A DNA stretch of 64,000 nt from Arthrobacter sp. B6. Its GTDB lineage: Bacteria; Actinomycetota; Actinomycetes; Actinomycetales; Micrococcaceae. Where the stretch lies: NCBI RefSeq assembly GCF_001663775.1, contig NZ_KV467169.1, positions 821,206 to 885,205 of the forward strand. The letters run 5' to 3'. The notes below the pieces were generated by a model. It saw only the letters and a list, made by a program, of their open reading frames with translations, ran no database searches and had not been told where the DNA came from. The position numbers and the translations under genes were made by a program. Shown one piece after another: positions 16,592 to 25,296 of the stretch (position 1 is its first letter; each line of letters starts with the position of its first letter).

Positions 16592-17100
16592 CGGCTGAGA
16601 AGGGACACAGCTCCGCTGGTTTCCCCCGCCTTGCCCTGGGCCACGCACATCGCAGGGCACGTGTTTTCTGGTTCTGGTGGATGGGCATGATCTTCGCCAT
16701 CCCCGGGGCGGCCCAGGCAGCCACCTTGGCGGCGACGGATCAGAGCCCTGAGGATGGCCTGGTGCTGACAGGACTTGGGCTGGTGATGTCCGCGGTCGGC
16801 TGGCTGGCAGCCATAGCACCAAGGTTTACCCGCACGGTTCCAAGCCCCGCAGACGACGTCGCCCGCACGGCACGCTACGTCCGGTTGGCCCCTGGCGTGT
16901 TCATTGGTGTGGTGGCCGCCATGCTGGCGATCGTCGTGATTTTTATGGCCGTAACCCCTCGGGGAACATCCCCGGACGTCCTGCCAATCATGGCGTTCCT
17001 GGCTGCTTTTCCGGTCCCCGTCGGCGCCGGGATGCTCTACTCCAGGCACCTTCACCTGAACCGGGACCGGCTGTACTCCGCCTGGCTGGAACGGCGCTGA
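16588..17100 (+). CDS. Small integral membrane protein of the WXG100 cassette
   Basis: A 170-residue protein with four predicted transmembrane segments (about 27-46, 58-77, 101-121 and 131-149) and a basic C-terminus. No family recognised. Its GTG start overlaps the stop of the preceding gene by 4 nt. Its position behind a WXG100 protein suggests an accessory or immunity-like membrane partner, which is an inference from gene order only. Confidence 0.7.
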   Translation: MTAEKGHSSAGFPRLALGHAHRRARVFWFWWMGMIFAIPGAAQAATLAATDQSPEDGLVLTGLGLVMSAVGWLAAIAPRFTRTVPSPADDVARTARYVRLAPGVFIGVVAAMLAIVVIFMAVTPRGTSPDVLPIMAFLAAFPVPVGAGMLYSRHLHLNRDRLYSAWLERR

Positions 17101-17121
17101 ACGTTTCCCAGCCGGGCTTTC

Positions 17122-17142
17122 AGACCCCATCGGGGGCTTTCT
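17122..17142 (+). terminator. Weak terminator-like hairpin
   Basis: A short GC-rich stem (arms containing ACCCC and GGGG around ATC, one mismatch) is followed by CTTTCT, between the third and fourth genes of the cassette. It may only partly end transcription. Confidence 0.3.
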
Positions 17143-17164
17143 ATGCCCGCGTGGCCAGGCCGGC

Positions 17165-17812
17165 ATGACAATTCCAATTCCCTTCCCCGCCGACGAGTCC
17201 ACGCACCCTCTCGACTACTGGCTCTCCCCGGAACTGGCCCGGATCAGTCCACCCAGTGCCCCTTCGCGTTTGCGGCAATTGGCCGACGCCCAAGGCGCGT
17301 TGGCGGCGGCCTGGAGCAGCGCGATCGGCTGCGGACCTGTCCTGATCCTCGTTGGCGGGTTCGTCTCAGTCATGTCAGGCAACCCTGCCGGGGCGCTGGT
17401 CCTCGGCATGATGGGCGCCGCGCTCGCCGTGCTGGGCGTAGTTTCCTGGAAGCGGGTCCGTGCCACGCTGCCGAACACGGACCGCCTCCTCATCATCCGT
17501 GGCCCCGGCTCGGCCCGTGGCGGCATCATGATGGTGTCCCTACTGGCCACCATCCTGGCCGGGATCCTGGCCACGGCCTTGCCCGAGACTGCCTCCAGGG
17601 GAGCCGCTACGGTCGTCGCGATGATCGGCGCCTACCTCCTCACAGTGCTGTTCCTGGTGGCCTGCATCCTCGTCCCGTCGGTGGTGATGGGCCGGGCCCG
17701 GCAGTCCTTCCGGCGAAGGGTCCAGGCGGACCCTGTTCTCCGCACGGCGGTGGAAGCCGATCTGGCCACGTGGCGCGACCCTTACGGCAACGCCGGTTAT
17801 GGCCCGCTCTAA
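17165..17812 (+). CDS. Integral membrane protein of the WXG100 cassette
   Basis: A 215-residue protein with a 55-residue cytoplasmic N-terminus and four predicted transmembrane segments in two pairs (about 50-70, 75-93, 118-136, 143-165), then a soluble tail of 45 residues. No family recognised. The start ATG lacks a strong ribosome-binding site, and no better start is visible. The organisation, four segments in two pairs, resembles that of the preceding 170-residue protein, so the two may be distant paralogues. Its end overlaps the ABC transporter gene on the other strand by 4 nt (tail to tail). Confidence 0.7.
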   Translation: MTIPIPFPADESTHPLDYWLSPELARISPPSAPSRLRQLADAQGALAAAWSSAIGCGPVLILVGGFVSVMSGNPAGALVLGMMGAALAVLGVVSWKRVRATLPNTDRLLIIRGPGSARGGIMMVSLLATILAGILATALPETASRGAATVVAMIGAYLLTVLFLVACILVPSVVMGRARQSFRRRVQADPVLRTAVEADLATWRDPYGNAGYGPL

Positions 17813-19656
17813 ACATCGAGGCTGAGCTGGGATTCGAACATCCGGAAGTAGCGGCCCCGCAGCGCCACCAGTTCCTTGTGGGTGCCTTGCTCCACGATGC
17901 GGCCGTCTTCGAGCATGTAGACAATGTCCGCCTTCTCGATGGTGGCCAGTCGGTGGCTGATGGCGATGATCGTGCTGCTGCGGTCCGCGAACAGGCGGGG
18001 GAAGATGCGGTGCTCCGCCAGCGCGTCAATGGCCGAGGTGGGCTCGTCCATCACCATAAAGGAGGCGTCGCGGTAGAAGTTCCGGGCCATGGCGAGCCGC
18101 TGCCACTGCCCTCCGGATAGCCCGCTGCCCTTCCTGCCGCGCGGATCCTCCATCCAGTTGCTGACGTGGTTGTCCAGGCCGTTGGGAAGTTTATTGATGA
18201 ACTCCAGTGCTTCAGCGTCCTCCGCCGATCGCCGGATCCGGCCGTCGTCCTTGGCTGAAGCGACGTCGCCGAAATAGATGTTCTCCGCCGCGGTGGCGAA
18301 CTCATATTTCAGGAATTCCTGGCTCAGCACCGCAAGGTGGCGGTGCCAGGAGGTGACATCGACGGCGGCGAGGTCAACGCCGTCGAGCATGACCTGCCCG
18401 GAGTCCGGGGCGTAGAGCCCGGCCAGGATCCTGATCAGGGTGGACTTTCCGGCCCCGTTCTCCCCCACAATGGCGATGTGCTGGCCTTCCCGGATGGTCA
18501 TGCTGATGCCGCGGATCACCTCGATGTCGCTGCCCGTGTACGTGAAGTGGATGTCCCGGAGCTCCACCGTCTTGGGAGCCTGAAGCAGCGGCGGCGCATG
18601 CCGGGAGTGGACGGGCATCGCCATGAACAGTTCGTAGTCCTTGAGGTTCGCGAGGTCCTCATCGATGGAGCTCAGGGACGACACCAAGCTGTTGGCGGTG
18701 GACAGGGCGCGGCTGACGATCTGCTGGACATACAGGAATTGGCCCACCGGCTGGGCGCGGGCGATGATCTGCCCAACCACCCAGATCAGCGACACCACTT
18801 CGGCGCCGTACTGCAGGGCGTCGGCGGCCAGCTGCTTCGGGATGTAACGCTTCTGGAAGTCAAGGCGCCGCCGCTCGTCCGCGTCCCGCAGCCGGGACCG
18901 GAAGTCCATCAGGTAGCCCACGATCCCGTACAGCCGCATTTCGGCGATGTGCTGCGGGCGGAGCAGGTTGGTCTCGATCATCCGGCGTTGGCGGCGTGAG
19001 TCCACTTGGGTGTTCCAGTGGGCGATCTGCTCACGGGAAAGTTTGAACTGCAGGTAGACACTCGGGACGATCGCGACCAGGACGATGACGGCGATCCACC
19101 AGCTCACCAGCAGCAGGGCGCCGACCGCGAGAATCACCGACGCGAGCTGGGTGAAGATCGCGGCGATGCGGTCCAGGACGCGGGCGTAGGAATCCGAAAA
19201 CCTCTTGGCACGGTCATAGAGGTCCACGGTCTCTTTGTCGTCGTACCGCCAGAACTCGAGCGCCAGGAACCGCTCGTACATAAGGTCCCCCACGATGGCG
19301 CCGACCTTGAAGCTCATGAGCTGCTGGATGTAGCGGTCCACGCTGCTGAAGGCACCCCAGAAAAGGCCCAGTGCCGCGGTAATGATGACGTACACGATCG
19401 CCTGCCGGCCGGCGGCCGGGTCTCCGGAGTAGGCAGCCGCCAGGGCCGTGGTGGTCAGCGCCGCGAAATACGTGGTGACCAGCGGAAGCAGTGCCGAGAC
19501 CAGCGATCCGACCACCTTCATGATCACGGCGGCGGGTGAGGCACGAAAGCTGACGCGCAGTACCTGGGCCACCGCCCGGGCATACGGCCGGACGGCGAGC
19601 TTCCGTTTGGGATCCCGCTTGGGGTTCAGCTCGGCGGGATGGCGGGTTTCGGGCAT
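17809..19656 (-). CDS. ABC exporter, fused permease and ATPase
   Basis: A 615-residue half-transporter. Residues about 50-330 form the ABC type-1 membrane domain with six segments. The ATPase domain holds Walker A 'GENGAGKST' (near residue 400), the signature 'LSGGQWQRLAMARNF' and Walker B 'FMVMDEPTSAID', then the H-loop 'AISHRLATI'. All motifs are intact, so it should work as a homodimer. Substrate cannot be deduced; related proteins export lipids, peptides or drugs. The start ATG is 6 nt behind a TAGGCT box. The gene converges on the WXG100 cassette and is separated from guaB by a strong hairpin. Confidence 0.92.
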   Translation of the reverse strand: MPETRHPAELNPKRDPKRKLAVRPYARAVAQVLRVSFRASPAAVIMKVVGSLVSALLPLVTTYFAALTTTALAAAYSGDPAAGRQAIVYVIITAALGLFWGAFSSVDRYIQQLMSFKVGAIVGDLMYERFLALEFWRYDDKETVDLYDRAKRFSDSYARVLDRIAAIFTQLASVILAVGALLLVSWWIAVIVLVAIVPSVYLQFKLSREQIAHWNTQVDSRRQRRMIETNLLRPQHIAEMRLYGIVGYLMDFRSRLRDADERRRLDFQKRYIPKQLAADALQYGAEVVSLIWVVGQIIARAQPVGQFLYVQQIVSRALSTANSLVSSLSSIDEDLANLKDYELFMAMPVHSRHAPPLLQAPKTVELRDIHFTYTGSDIEVIRGISMTIREGQHIAIVGENGAGKSTLIRILAGLYAPDSGQVMLDGVDLAAVDVTSWHRHLAVLSQEFLKYEFATAAENIYFGDVASAKDDGRIRRSAEDAEALEFINKLPNGLDNHVSNWMEDPRGRKGSGLSGGQWQRLAMARNFYRDASFMVMDEPTSAIDALAEHRIFPRLFADRSSTIIAISHRLATIEKADIVYMLEDGRIVEQGTHKELVALRGRYFRMFESQLSLDV

Positions 19657-19662
19657 GACAAC

Positions 19663-19668
19663 AGCCTA
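19663..19668 (-). promoter_or_regulatory. -10 box of a leaderless ABC exporter promoter
   Basis: TAGGCT on the minus strand, 6 nt before the ATG at 19656. Confidence 0.6.
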
Positions 19669-19698
19669 ATTCCGTCCGGGTACACCAGGCACAGACAC

Positions 19699-19734
19699 AA
19701 TGAAGCCACGTGGACGGATCCACGTGGCCTCATT
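19699..19734 (-). terminator. guaB terminator hairpin
   Basis: Two 16-nt arms (19699-19714 and 19719-19734) pair with one mismatch around the loop CGGA; the inner part is CCACGTGGA / TCCACGTGG. It lies between the guaB stop and the ABC exporter start. The T-run after it is weak. Confidence 0.6.
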
Positions 19735-19807
19735 GATTAAGCGTGCGGCGGGCCCGCGGCCGGGGTTCCCTGGCCGCAGCGAAGCGAGGCCAGGCCGGGG
19801 CGCTGAA

Positions 19808-21319
19808 TCAGCGCGAACCGTAGTTCGGTGCCTCCACGGTCATCTGGATGTCGTGCGGGTGTGATTCCTTGAGACCTGCCGAGGTGATGCGGACAAACTT
19901 GCCTCGTGCCTTCAGTTCCGGAATGCTCGGGGAACCGACGTAGAACATGGTCTGGCGCAGGCCGCCCACCAGCTGGTAAGCCACCGATGCCAGCGGCCCG
20001 CGGTACGCGACGCGGCCCTCGATGCCCTCAGGGATCAGCTTGTCGTCACCGGAGACGTCGGCCTGGAAGTAGCGGTCCTTCGAGTAGGACGTGTTCTTGC
20101 CGCGGGACTGCATGGCACCCAGCGAGCCCATGCCGCGGTAGCTCTTGAACTGCTTGCCGTTGACGAAGATGAGCTCGCCCGGTGACTCGTCGCACCCGGC
20201 CAGCAGGGAACCGAGCATCACGGTGTCGGCGCCGGCAACCAGCGCCTTGCCGATGTCGCCGGAGTACTGCAGGCCGCCGTCGGCGATCAGGGGAACGCCG
20301 GCCGGGATGGCTGCCTTCGAGGATTCGTAGATGGCGGTGATCTGCGGGACACCCACACCGGCCACCACGCGGGTGGTGCAGATGGAGCCCGGGCCCACAC
20401 CCACCTTGATGCCGTCGGCGCCGGCGTCGATCAGTGCCTGCGCACCTTCCCGGGTGGCGGCTTGGCCGCCGATGATGTCCACGTGCCCGGCAACGGGATC
20501 GGACTTCAGGCGGCGGATCATGTCCAGGACGCCCTGGGAATGGCCATTGGCGGTGTCCACAAAGAGGGCGTCCACACCGGCGTCCACAAGTGCCATGGCG
20601 CGCTCCCAGCCGTCGCCGAAGAAGCCGATGGCCGCACCGACGCGGAGGCGGCCTTCTTCGTCCTTCGTGGCGAGGGGGTACTGCTCGGCCTTGGTGAAGT
20701 CCTTGGTGGTGATCAGGCCCTTGAGGCGGCCCTGCTCATCCACGAGCGGGAGCTTTTCGATCTTGTTGGTCGCCAGCTTGTGGGAGGCTTCTTCACGGCT
20801 GATGCCCACGTGGCCGGTGACCAGCGGCATCTTGGTCATGACGTCGCTGACCAGGCGGAGCGGGAAGTCGGATTCAGGCACAAAGCGGGTGTCGCGGTTG
20901 GTGACGATGCCGAGGAGGCGGTTGCCTTCGTCCACGACGGGAAGCCCGGAGACCCGGTACTGGGCGCAAAGCTCGTCGAGTTCCTGCAGGGTGGCCTCGG
21001 GCCGGATGGTGAGCGGATTGGTGATCATGCCGGATTCGCTGCGCTTGACGCGGTCCACCTGGTCTGCCTGGTCCTGGATGGACAGGTTGCGGTGGATGAC
21101 GCCCAGGCCGCCCTGGCGTGCCATCGCGATGGCCATCCGGGACTCGGTCACCGTGTCCATCGCGGCGGACAGCAGCGGGGTCTGCACGGTGATCCGCTTG
21201 GAGATCCGGGAGGACGTGTCAGCGTCGGACGGGATGACGTCGGTGTGCCCGGGGAGCAGCAGGACGTCGTCGTAGGTCAGGCCGACAAAGCCGAAGGGAT
21301 CGTGTGCGGGCTGGGTCAT
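19808..21319 (-). CDS. guaB: IMP dehydrogenase
   Basis: A 503-residue enzyme that oxidises IMP to XMP with NAD+, the committed step to GMP. The catalytic loop 'GVGPGSICTTR' carries C314, a pair of CBS domains occupies about residues 97-215, and the flap contains 'RGMGSLGAM'. Length and motifs match mycobacterial GuaB2. The ATG at 21319 is preferred over an upstream in-frame start because AAGAGG precedes it and homologues begin near this point. The upstream region of more than 100 nt can form a stem-loop. guaA, 10 kb away on the same strand, uses its product. Confidence 0.96.
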   Translation of the reverse strand: MTQPAHDPFGFVGLTYDDVLLLPGHTDVIPSDADTSSRISKRITVQTPLLSAAMDTVTESRMAIAMARQGGLGVIHRNLSIQDQADQVDRVKRSESGMITNPLTIRPEATLQELDELCAQYRVSGLPVVDEGNRLLGIVTNRDTRFVPESDFPLRLVSDVMTKMPLVTGHVGISREEASHKLATNKIEKLPLVDEQGRLKGLITTKDFTKAEQYPLATKDEEGRLRVGAAIGFFGDGWERAMALVDAGVDALFVDTANGHSQGVLDMIRRLKSDPVAGHVDIIGGQAATREGAQALIDAGADGIKVGVGPGSICTTRVVAGVGVPQITAIYESSKAAIPAGVPLIADGGLQYSGDIGKALVAGADTVMLGSLLAGCDESPGELIFVNGKQFKSYRGMGSLGAMQSRGKNTSYSKDRYFQADVSGDDKLIPEGIEGRVAYRGPLASVAYQLVGGLRQTMFYVGSPSIPELKARGKFVRITSAGLKESHPHDIQMTVEAPNYGSR

Positions 21320-21372
21320 GAGTGCGCCTCTTACCTTGGTTGCGGGGTTCACGGGTAGGGGTTGCAGCTGAT

Positions 21373-21399
21373 GACCAGCCCGTCATTACGGGACTGGTC
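21373..21399 (-). other. Stem-loop in the guaB leader
   Basis: GACCAG-CCCGT and ACGGG-A-CTGGTC pair as 11 bp with one bulged base around a 4-nt loop (CATT). It lies 54-80 nt before the guaB ATG. A TAATAT box at 21462-21467 (minus) is a plausible -10, which would place this stem inside a leader of about 135 nt. It matches no riboswitch known to me. Confidence 0.45.
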
Positions 21400-21548
21400 C
21401 GTGCATGGGTTGCGGTGCGGGGTACTTGGTACACGGGTTCAGTGCAGAAAGTGTTGACTAAATATTAGAACCTCGGCGCCGATCCCCCTATTCCGGGACG
21501 GCAATGTGAGCAAAGGCACCCGGCATCCGCGCTGGGCCGGAGGAATTG

Positions 21549-23618
21549 TCAGGTCCAGCCGGTGGCCGCCAGGAGCCGTTCCTCAAACATGGGGATCATG
21601 CTCTGAACGTAGGTTTTGGTGAGGTGGTTGTCGTCTTTGTAGACATAGATGTTCCCCACCACGGCCGGGCAGGTGCCGCCGGCGCAGATAAAATCGCTCA
21701 GGTCCATCAGGTGGAGCCCGTCCACCTGGCCGCGGTAGCTGTCCAGCGGCGACGACTCGGCGAGGGACTCGTTGAGCGGCGCGTTGCATTCCGGAGCGTC
21801 CGGGCCGTGTTTCTGGACGCACTCCGGCATGTTGATGCTGAACCGCGGGTTGTCCCGGACCCCCACCACGTCCATCCCCGCCTCCGTGAAGGGACGGATG
21901 CCGTCGAGGTAGCCGGGTACTTCGGTTTCGAACGGTGCCTCTGCGTGCGTCAGCGAGGCGACGGTGAACACCGCGTCCGGCCGGTGCTCCATAACGTAGG
22001 CTGCGCTGGCCTTGTTGAACGCGTTGCATTCCGCGTTCCGGTCGGGCGATTCAGCGCCGAAGCGGCAGCTGCCCTTGAGCAGCGTCACGACTTCCCAGCC
22101 GTGCTCCTTGGCGATCGGGCCCAGTGCAGCCATGTACTGCTGCGCATGGGAATCGCCCAGCACCACGATCCGCTTGGTCACCGTCTCCGGCTTCGTGTTC
22201 TGGAGGCATCCGGCCAGCAGGGGGTCAGAGGGCACGTTGGCATCGGTGCAGAGGCCGTCGATGTCCGCCCACTCGTCCTTCATCGCAGCCGGTGCCGGGA
22301 TGATCCGGGCTTCCGGTGTGGGCTTGCCTGCGTTCTCCGGCGCGAGCGAGGCGGCTCCCGGCGTCAGTTCCCGCGGCTGCGCGGCCGCGGCGGCCTCTTC
22401 CGCCGTGAGCGTGGTCTGCCACACGGCGACAGGTCCTGCGAGCACCCCGCAGCAGGCGGCAATGACGACGGCGGTGCGCCAGGACCGTTTCTGCGGCCAG
22501 TGCCACTCGCGCAGCGGCTTCTCCACAAAACGGGTGGTCAGCACGGCAAGGATGGTGGACGCCGCCACAACGGCGAGGCCCTGGCCGAGCCCGGGCGCCT
22601 CGATCCCGGTGGCAGCCAGCGCCAGGACCAGCACCGGCCAGTGCCACAGGTACAGGGCATAGGAATTATCGCCCAGGGCAACGAGCGGTTTCCAGCTCAG
22701 GAGCCGGTCCACGCCGAACCGGCTTCCGCTCTGGCCCGCAATGACGATGGCTGCTGCGGCGAGGGTCGGCCACAGGGCGATGAAGCCCGGGAACGAACGG
22801 TCCACGGTGAGCACCAGGCCGCAGGACACCATCGCGGTAAGGCCGGCCCAGCCCAGCACAAGGCGAAGCGCTTTGCCGGGCTTCACGTACGGCAACACCA
22901 GTGCCAGGAGCGACCCCAGGGCAAATTCCCACAGCCGGGTCCGGGTGTCGAAGTAGGCGTAGGCCTGGTTGGTGGCTGTCTGCTCGATCGAGAAGGCCAG
23001 TGATGCCAGGAAAATCGCGGAGAAAGCTGCCATCAGGACAAGGCGGTAACTGGCCTTGCCCCGGCGCCGAAGCCACTGCCACACCAGTGCGGAGCCGGCG
23101 AACACCAGCGGCCAGAGGATGAAGACCTGGCCCTGGATGGACAGCGACCAGAAGTGCTGCAGCGGGCTGGCACCGGCGTGGTCCTGGGCGTAGTAGTCGA
23201 CGGCGGTATCGGCCAGGAGCCAGTTCTGCCGGTAGAGCAGGCTGGCCCAGGCCTGGTCGAGGACGTCGGGCCAGCGGCTTTGCGGCAGGATGAGCCAGGT
23301 GCAGGCCAGGATGCCGAGAAGAACCACGACGGCGGCGGGCAGCAGCCGCTTGAAGAGGTGCAGCCAGTGCCGGATGAGGTTCAGCGGCTTACCCGCTTCG
23401 ACCTTGCGCACGAAGGAGAGCGTCAGCAGGAATGCGGAGATCAGCAGGAAGATATCCACTCCACCGGAGACCCGGCCCAGCCAGACGTGGTAGGTCACCA
23501 CCATGAGGACTGCGAGCGCCCGAAGACCCTGGACTTCGGGCCGGAAGGTTGCAGTCCGACCCTGAGGTGCGGGTTCGCCGGCACCACCGGGAGCGGGCGC
23601 GGTACTCGCAATCGACAC
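21549..23618 (-). CDS. Membrane acyltransferase (AcylT3) with C-terminal SGNH domain
   Basis: A 689-residue OafA/YrhL-type protein. The AcylT3 part (about 30-380) has ten or so membrane segments and begins with 'VQGLRALAVLMVVTYHVW', followed by 'GGVDIFLLISAFLL'. The C-terminal extracellular SGNH-hydrolase-like domain carries 'VVLGDSHAQQYMAAL' (Ser in GDSH) and the closing 'DDNHLT' (Asp, His), so the catalytic triad is present. Such proteins O-acylate surface polysaccharides. The GTG at 23618 is chosen because GAGAGG lies 6 nt upstream. The gene stands alone between guaB and the monooxygenase gene. Confidence 0.92.
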   Translation of the reverse strand: MSIASTAPAPGGAGEPAPQGRTATFRPEVQGLRALAVLMVVTYHVWLGRVSGGVDIFLLISAFLLTLSFVRKVEAGKPLNLIRHWLHLFKRLLPAAVVVLLGILACTWLILPQSRWPDVLDQAWASLLYRQNWLLADTAVDYYAQDHAGASPLQHFWSLSIQGQVFILWPLVFAGSALVWQWLRRRGKASYRLVLMAAFSAIFLASLAFSIEQTATNQAYAYFDTRTRLWEFALGSLLALVLPYVKPGKALRLVLGWAGLTAMVSCGLVLTVDRSFPGFIALWPTLAAAAIVIAGQSGSRFGVDRLLSWKPLVALGDNSYALYLWHWPVLVLALAATGIEAPGLGQGLAVVAASTILAVLTTRFVEKPLREWHWPQKRSWRTAVVIAACCGVLAGPVAVWQTTLTAEEAAAAAQPRELTPGAASLAPENAGKPTPEARIIPAPAAMKDEWADIDGLCTDANVPSDPLLAGCLQNTKPETVTKRIVVLGDSHAQQYMAALGPIAKEHGWEVVTLLKGSCRFGAESPDRNAECNAFNKASAAYVMEHRPDAVFTVASLTHAEAPFETEVPGYLDGIRPFTEAGMDVVGVRDNPRFSINMPECVQKHGPDAPECNAPLNESLAESSPLDSYRGQVDGLHLMDLSDFICAGGTCPAVVGNIYVYKDDNHLTKTYVQSMIPMFEERLLAATGWT

Positions 23619-23750
23619 AAAAGACCTCTCGCAGCGGGCAACCAAAGCGTCAATCTTACCGATCCGCAGTTTCGATGACGAATCAGGGCGGGTCCGCCGC
23701 CGTTGCCGGCGGCGGGATTCCCGCTGCTGCCCGCGGCCTGTCCCTGCGGC

Positions 23751-24857
23751 TCAGGTCGAAGATGCGGCGGATTCGCGGCTGACGGAAACGGGGATGCGCC
23801 GGGCAAGGTAGCGGGCATCGCGGCTGGCACCCGGCAGCGTGGCCGATGCTGCCGCGAACATAAATTCCTGCCCCAGGAAGAACAGTCCGGGCGAATCAAG
23901 TGCAACTCCGCGTTCCTGCCGGGGCAGCCCGCCGTCGTCGAGGAGGTCCGGATCGATCCAGCCGAAGTCATCCTTGAAGCCGGTGCACCAGATCACGTTC
24001 GACACCTCCAGCCGGGTCCCGTCCGCGAGGACAGGCAGCCCGTTCTCCACGCCGGCGACACGAGGCACGAGGCGGACGCCTGCTGCGGCAAGGTCCTTGG
24101 ACTTTGTCCGGATGAGCGGGGCGGCGTGCGCTTTGAAGGTCGGCGCCGCTTTGCGTCCGATCGGTGTGTTCAGCGTAAGGACGTGCAGGCCAACGAACCG
24201 CACTATGGGCAGGAAGTAGCGTGCCGCGGTCCGGCCATGCTTCACCGGGATCTCCCCTCCGGGCTTGCCCGCCACGATCGTGGGATGTGTCCGGCACACC
24301 TCGAAGCCGATCTCCGCGCCCGAGTTCCCCAGCCCGACCACCAGGACCGGACCTTCCTGCAGCTGCCCGGGGTTCCGGTAGTCACTGGAATGGAGCTGGA
24401 CAATGGAAGGCGCCAGGTCCGTGGCAAAGCCTGGCACCTTGGGTGCCTGGCTGCATCCGGTGGCGACGACGGCGCTGCGCGCCTCCCAGCGGCGGCCGTT
24501 GGCGGTGGCGACGAAGTGGTCGCCATCCCGCCACAAACGTTCGATGCGGGCACCGTGGAGGACGGGCAGGCCGAACCGTGCGGCGTAGCCTTCCAGGTAT
24601 CCGGCCACGTCGTCCTTGGTAGGAAAGGCCAGCGGATCTGCCGGGAAGGGTGCGCCTGGCAGTCCGTCATATTTGGCGGGGGTAAATACCCGGAGCGAAT
24701 CCCAGCGCTGCCGCCAGGCGTCGCCCGTCCTGGGGTTCTCATCCAGGATCAGGAACTTCCGGTTTTGTTCTTTCAGGTAATAGCCCAGGGCAAGGCCGGC
24801 TTGCCCGCCGCCGATGATCATCGTGTCCAGCGTGCCGGTCACGTCGTTGTTGTTCAT
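23751..24857 (-). CDS. Flavin-containing monooxygenase / FAD-NAD(P)-binding protein
   Basis: A 368-residue protein of the CzcO-like flavoprotein monooxygenase family. The FAD motif 'MIIGGGQAGLALGYYL' is near residue 12 and the second dinucleotide motif 'VVGLGNSGAEIG' near residue 177; the 'ATG' turn 'VVATGCSQAPKVP' lies between. Substrate unknown; relatives oxidise ketones, amines or sulfides. The ATG at 24857 has GGGAGAA upstream and overlaps the stop of the PQ-loop-like gene by 4 nt, so the two are coupled. A LuxR-type regulator gene lies upstream on the same strand. Confidence 0.88.
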   Translation of the reverse strand: MNNNDVTGTLDTMIIGGGQAGLALGYYLKEQNRKFLILDENPRTGDAWRQRWDSLRVFTPAKYDGLPGAPFPADPLAFPTKDDVAGYLEGYAARFGLPVLHGARIERLWRDGDHFVATANGRRWEARSAVVATGCSQAPKVPGFATDLAPSIVQLHSSDYRNPGQLQEGPVLVVGLGNSGAEIGFEVCRTHPTIVAGKPGGEIPVKHGRTAARYFLPIVRFVGLHVLTLNTPIGRKAAPTFKAHAAPLIRTKSKDLAAAGVRLVPRVAGVENGLPVLADGTRLEVSNVIWCTGFKDDFGWIDPDLLDDGGLPRQERGVALDSPGLFFLGQEFMFAAASATLPGASRDARYLARRIPVSVSRESAASST

Positions 24858-25201
24858 GACTGTTCTCCCTTTTCGCTTACGGAAATACCCATGGCTGATC
24901 CTTCCGGCCGGCCTGCCACACTGCCGCCAGTCATTTCCCGTCCCGTTTCCCTGTACCGCAGCCACCAGGCCAGCATCAGGGCGGACGCCAGGACGTAGGC
25001 CAGGTGAAGCGCCCAGATGGGGCCTGCAGGCAGGTTGAAGACGTAGATGGAGTGAACGGCATTGGCCACGTTGCTCAGCACCAGGTTCCCCAGGCTGTAG
25101 GAGGCCAGGTCCCGCGTGCGTGCCGCTTTCACGAGCATCGGCAGCATTCCCAAGGCAAACAGCACCGTGGAGAGGGTGCCGGCAAGGACTGGAAGGTTCA
25201 T
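24854..25201 (-). CDS. Small membrane protein, SemiSWEET/PQ-loop-like
   Basis: A 115-residue protein with three predicted transmembrane segments in the first 80 residues. The first loop 'LPMLVKAARTRDLASYSLGNL' resembles the PQ-loop/SemiSWEET pattern (P-x-x-x-K-x-x-R-T-K-S/D-x-x-x-x-S), and the third segment ends 'WWLRYRE'. The soluble tail of 30 residues is unlike the family. SemiSWEETs move sugars as dimers; a transport role for the monooxygenase substrate or product is an inference from the overlapping genes. A TAGCCT box lies 6 nt before the ATG. Confidence 0.65.
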   Translation of the reverse strand: MNLPVLAGTLSTVLFALGMLPMLVKAARTRDLASYSLGNLVLSNVANAVHSIYVFNLPAGPIWALHLAYVLASALMLAWWLRYRETGREMTGGSVAGRPEGSAMGISVSEKGEQS

Positions 25202-25207
25202 GCTTTG

Positions 25208-25213
25208 AGGCTA
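25208..25213 (-). promoter_or_regulatory. -10 box of a leaderless promoter for the PQ-loop/monooxygenase pair
   Basis: TAGCCT on the minus strand, 6 nt before the ATG at 25201. Confidence 0.6.
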
Positions 25214-25296
25214 CGGTCGGGGCCAACCGGTCCGCGTCGGCCAAAACATGCAACTCTGCCCAGGGGCGGTATGGGTAGTTTTGTGCAGTCCGACCC

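Noticed and set aside
17830..17840. tRNA T-loop-like sequence GATTCGAAC
   Set aside because: It lies inside the ABC exporter gene with no clover-leaf around it.
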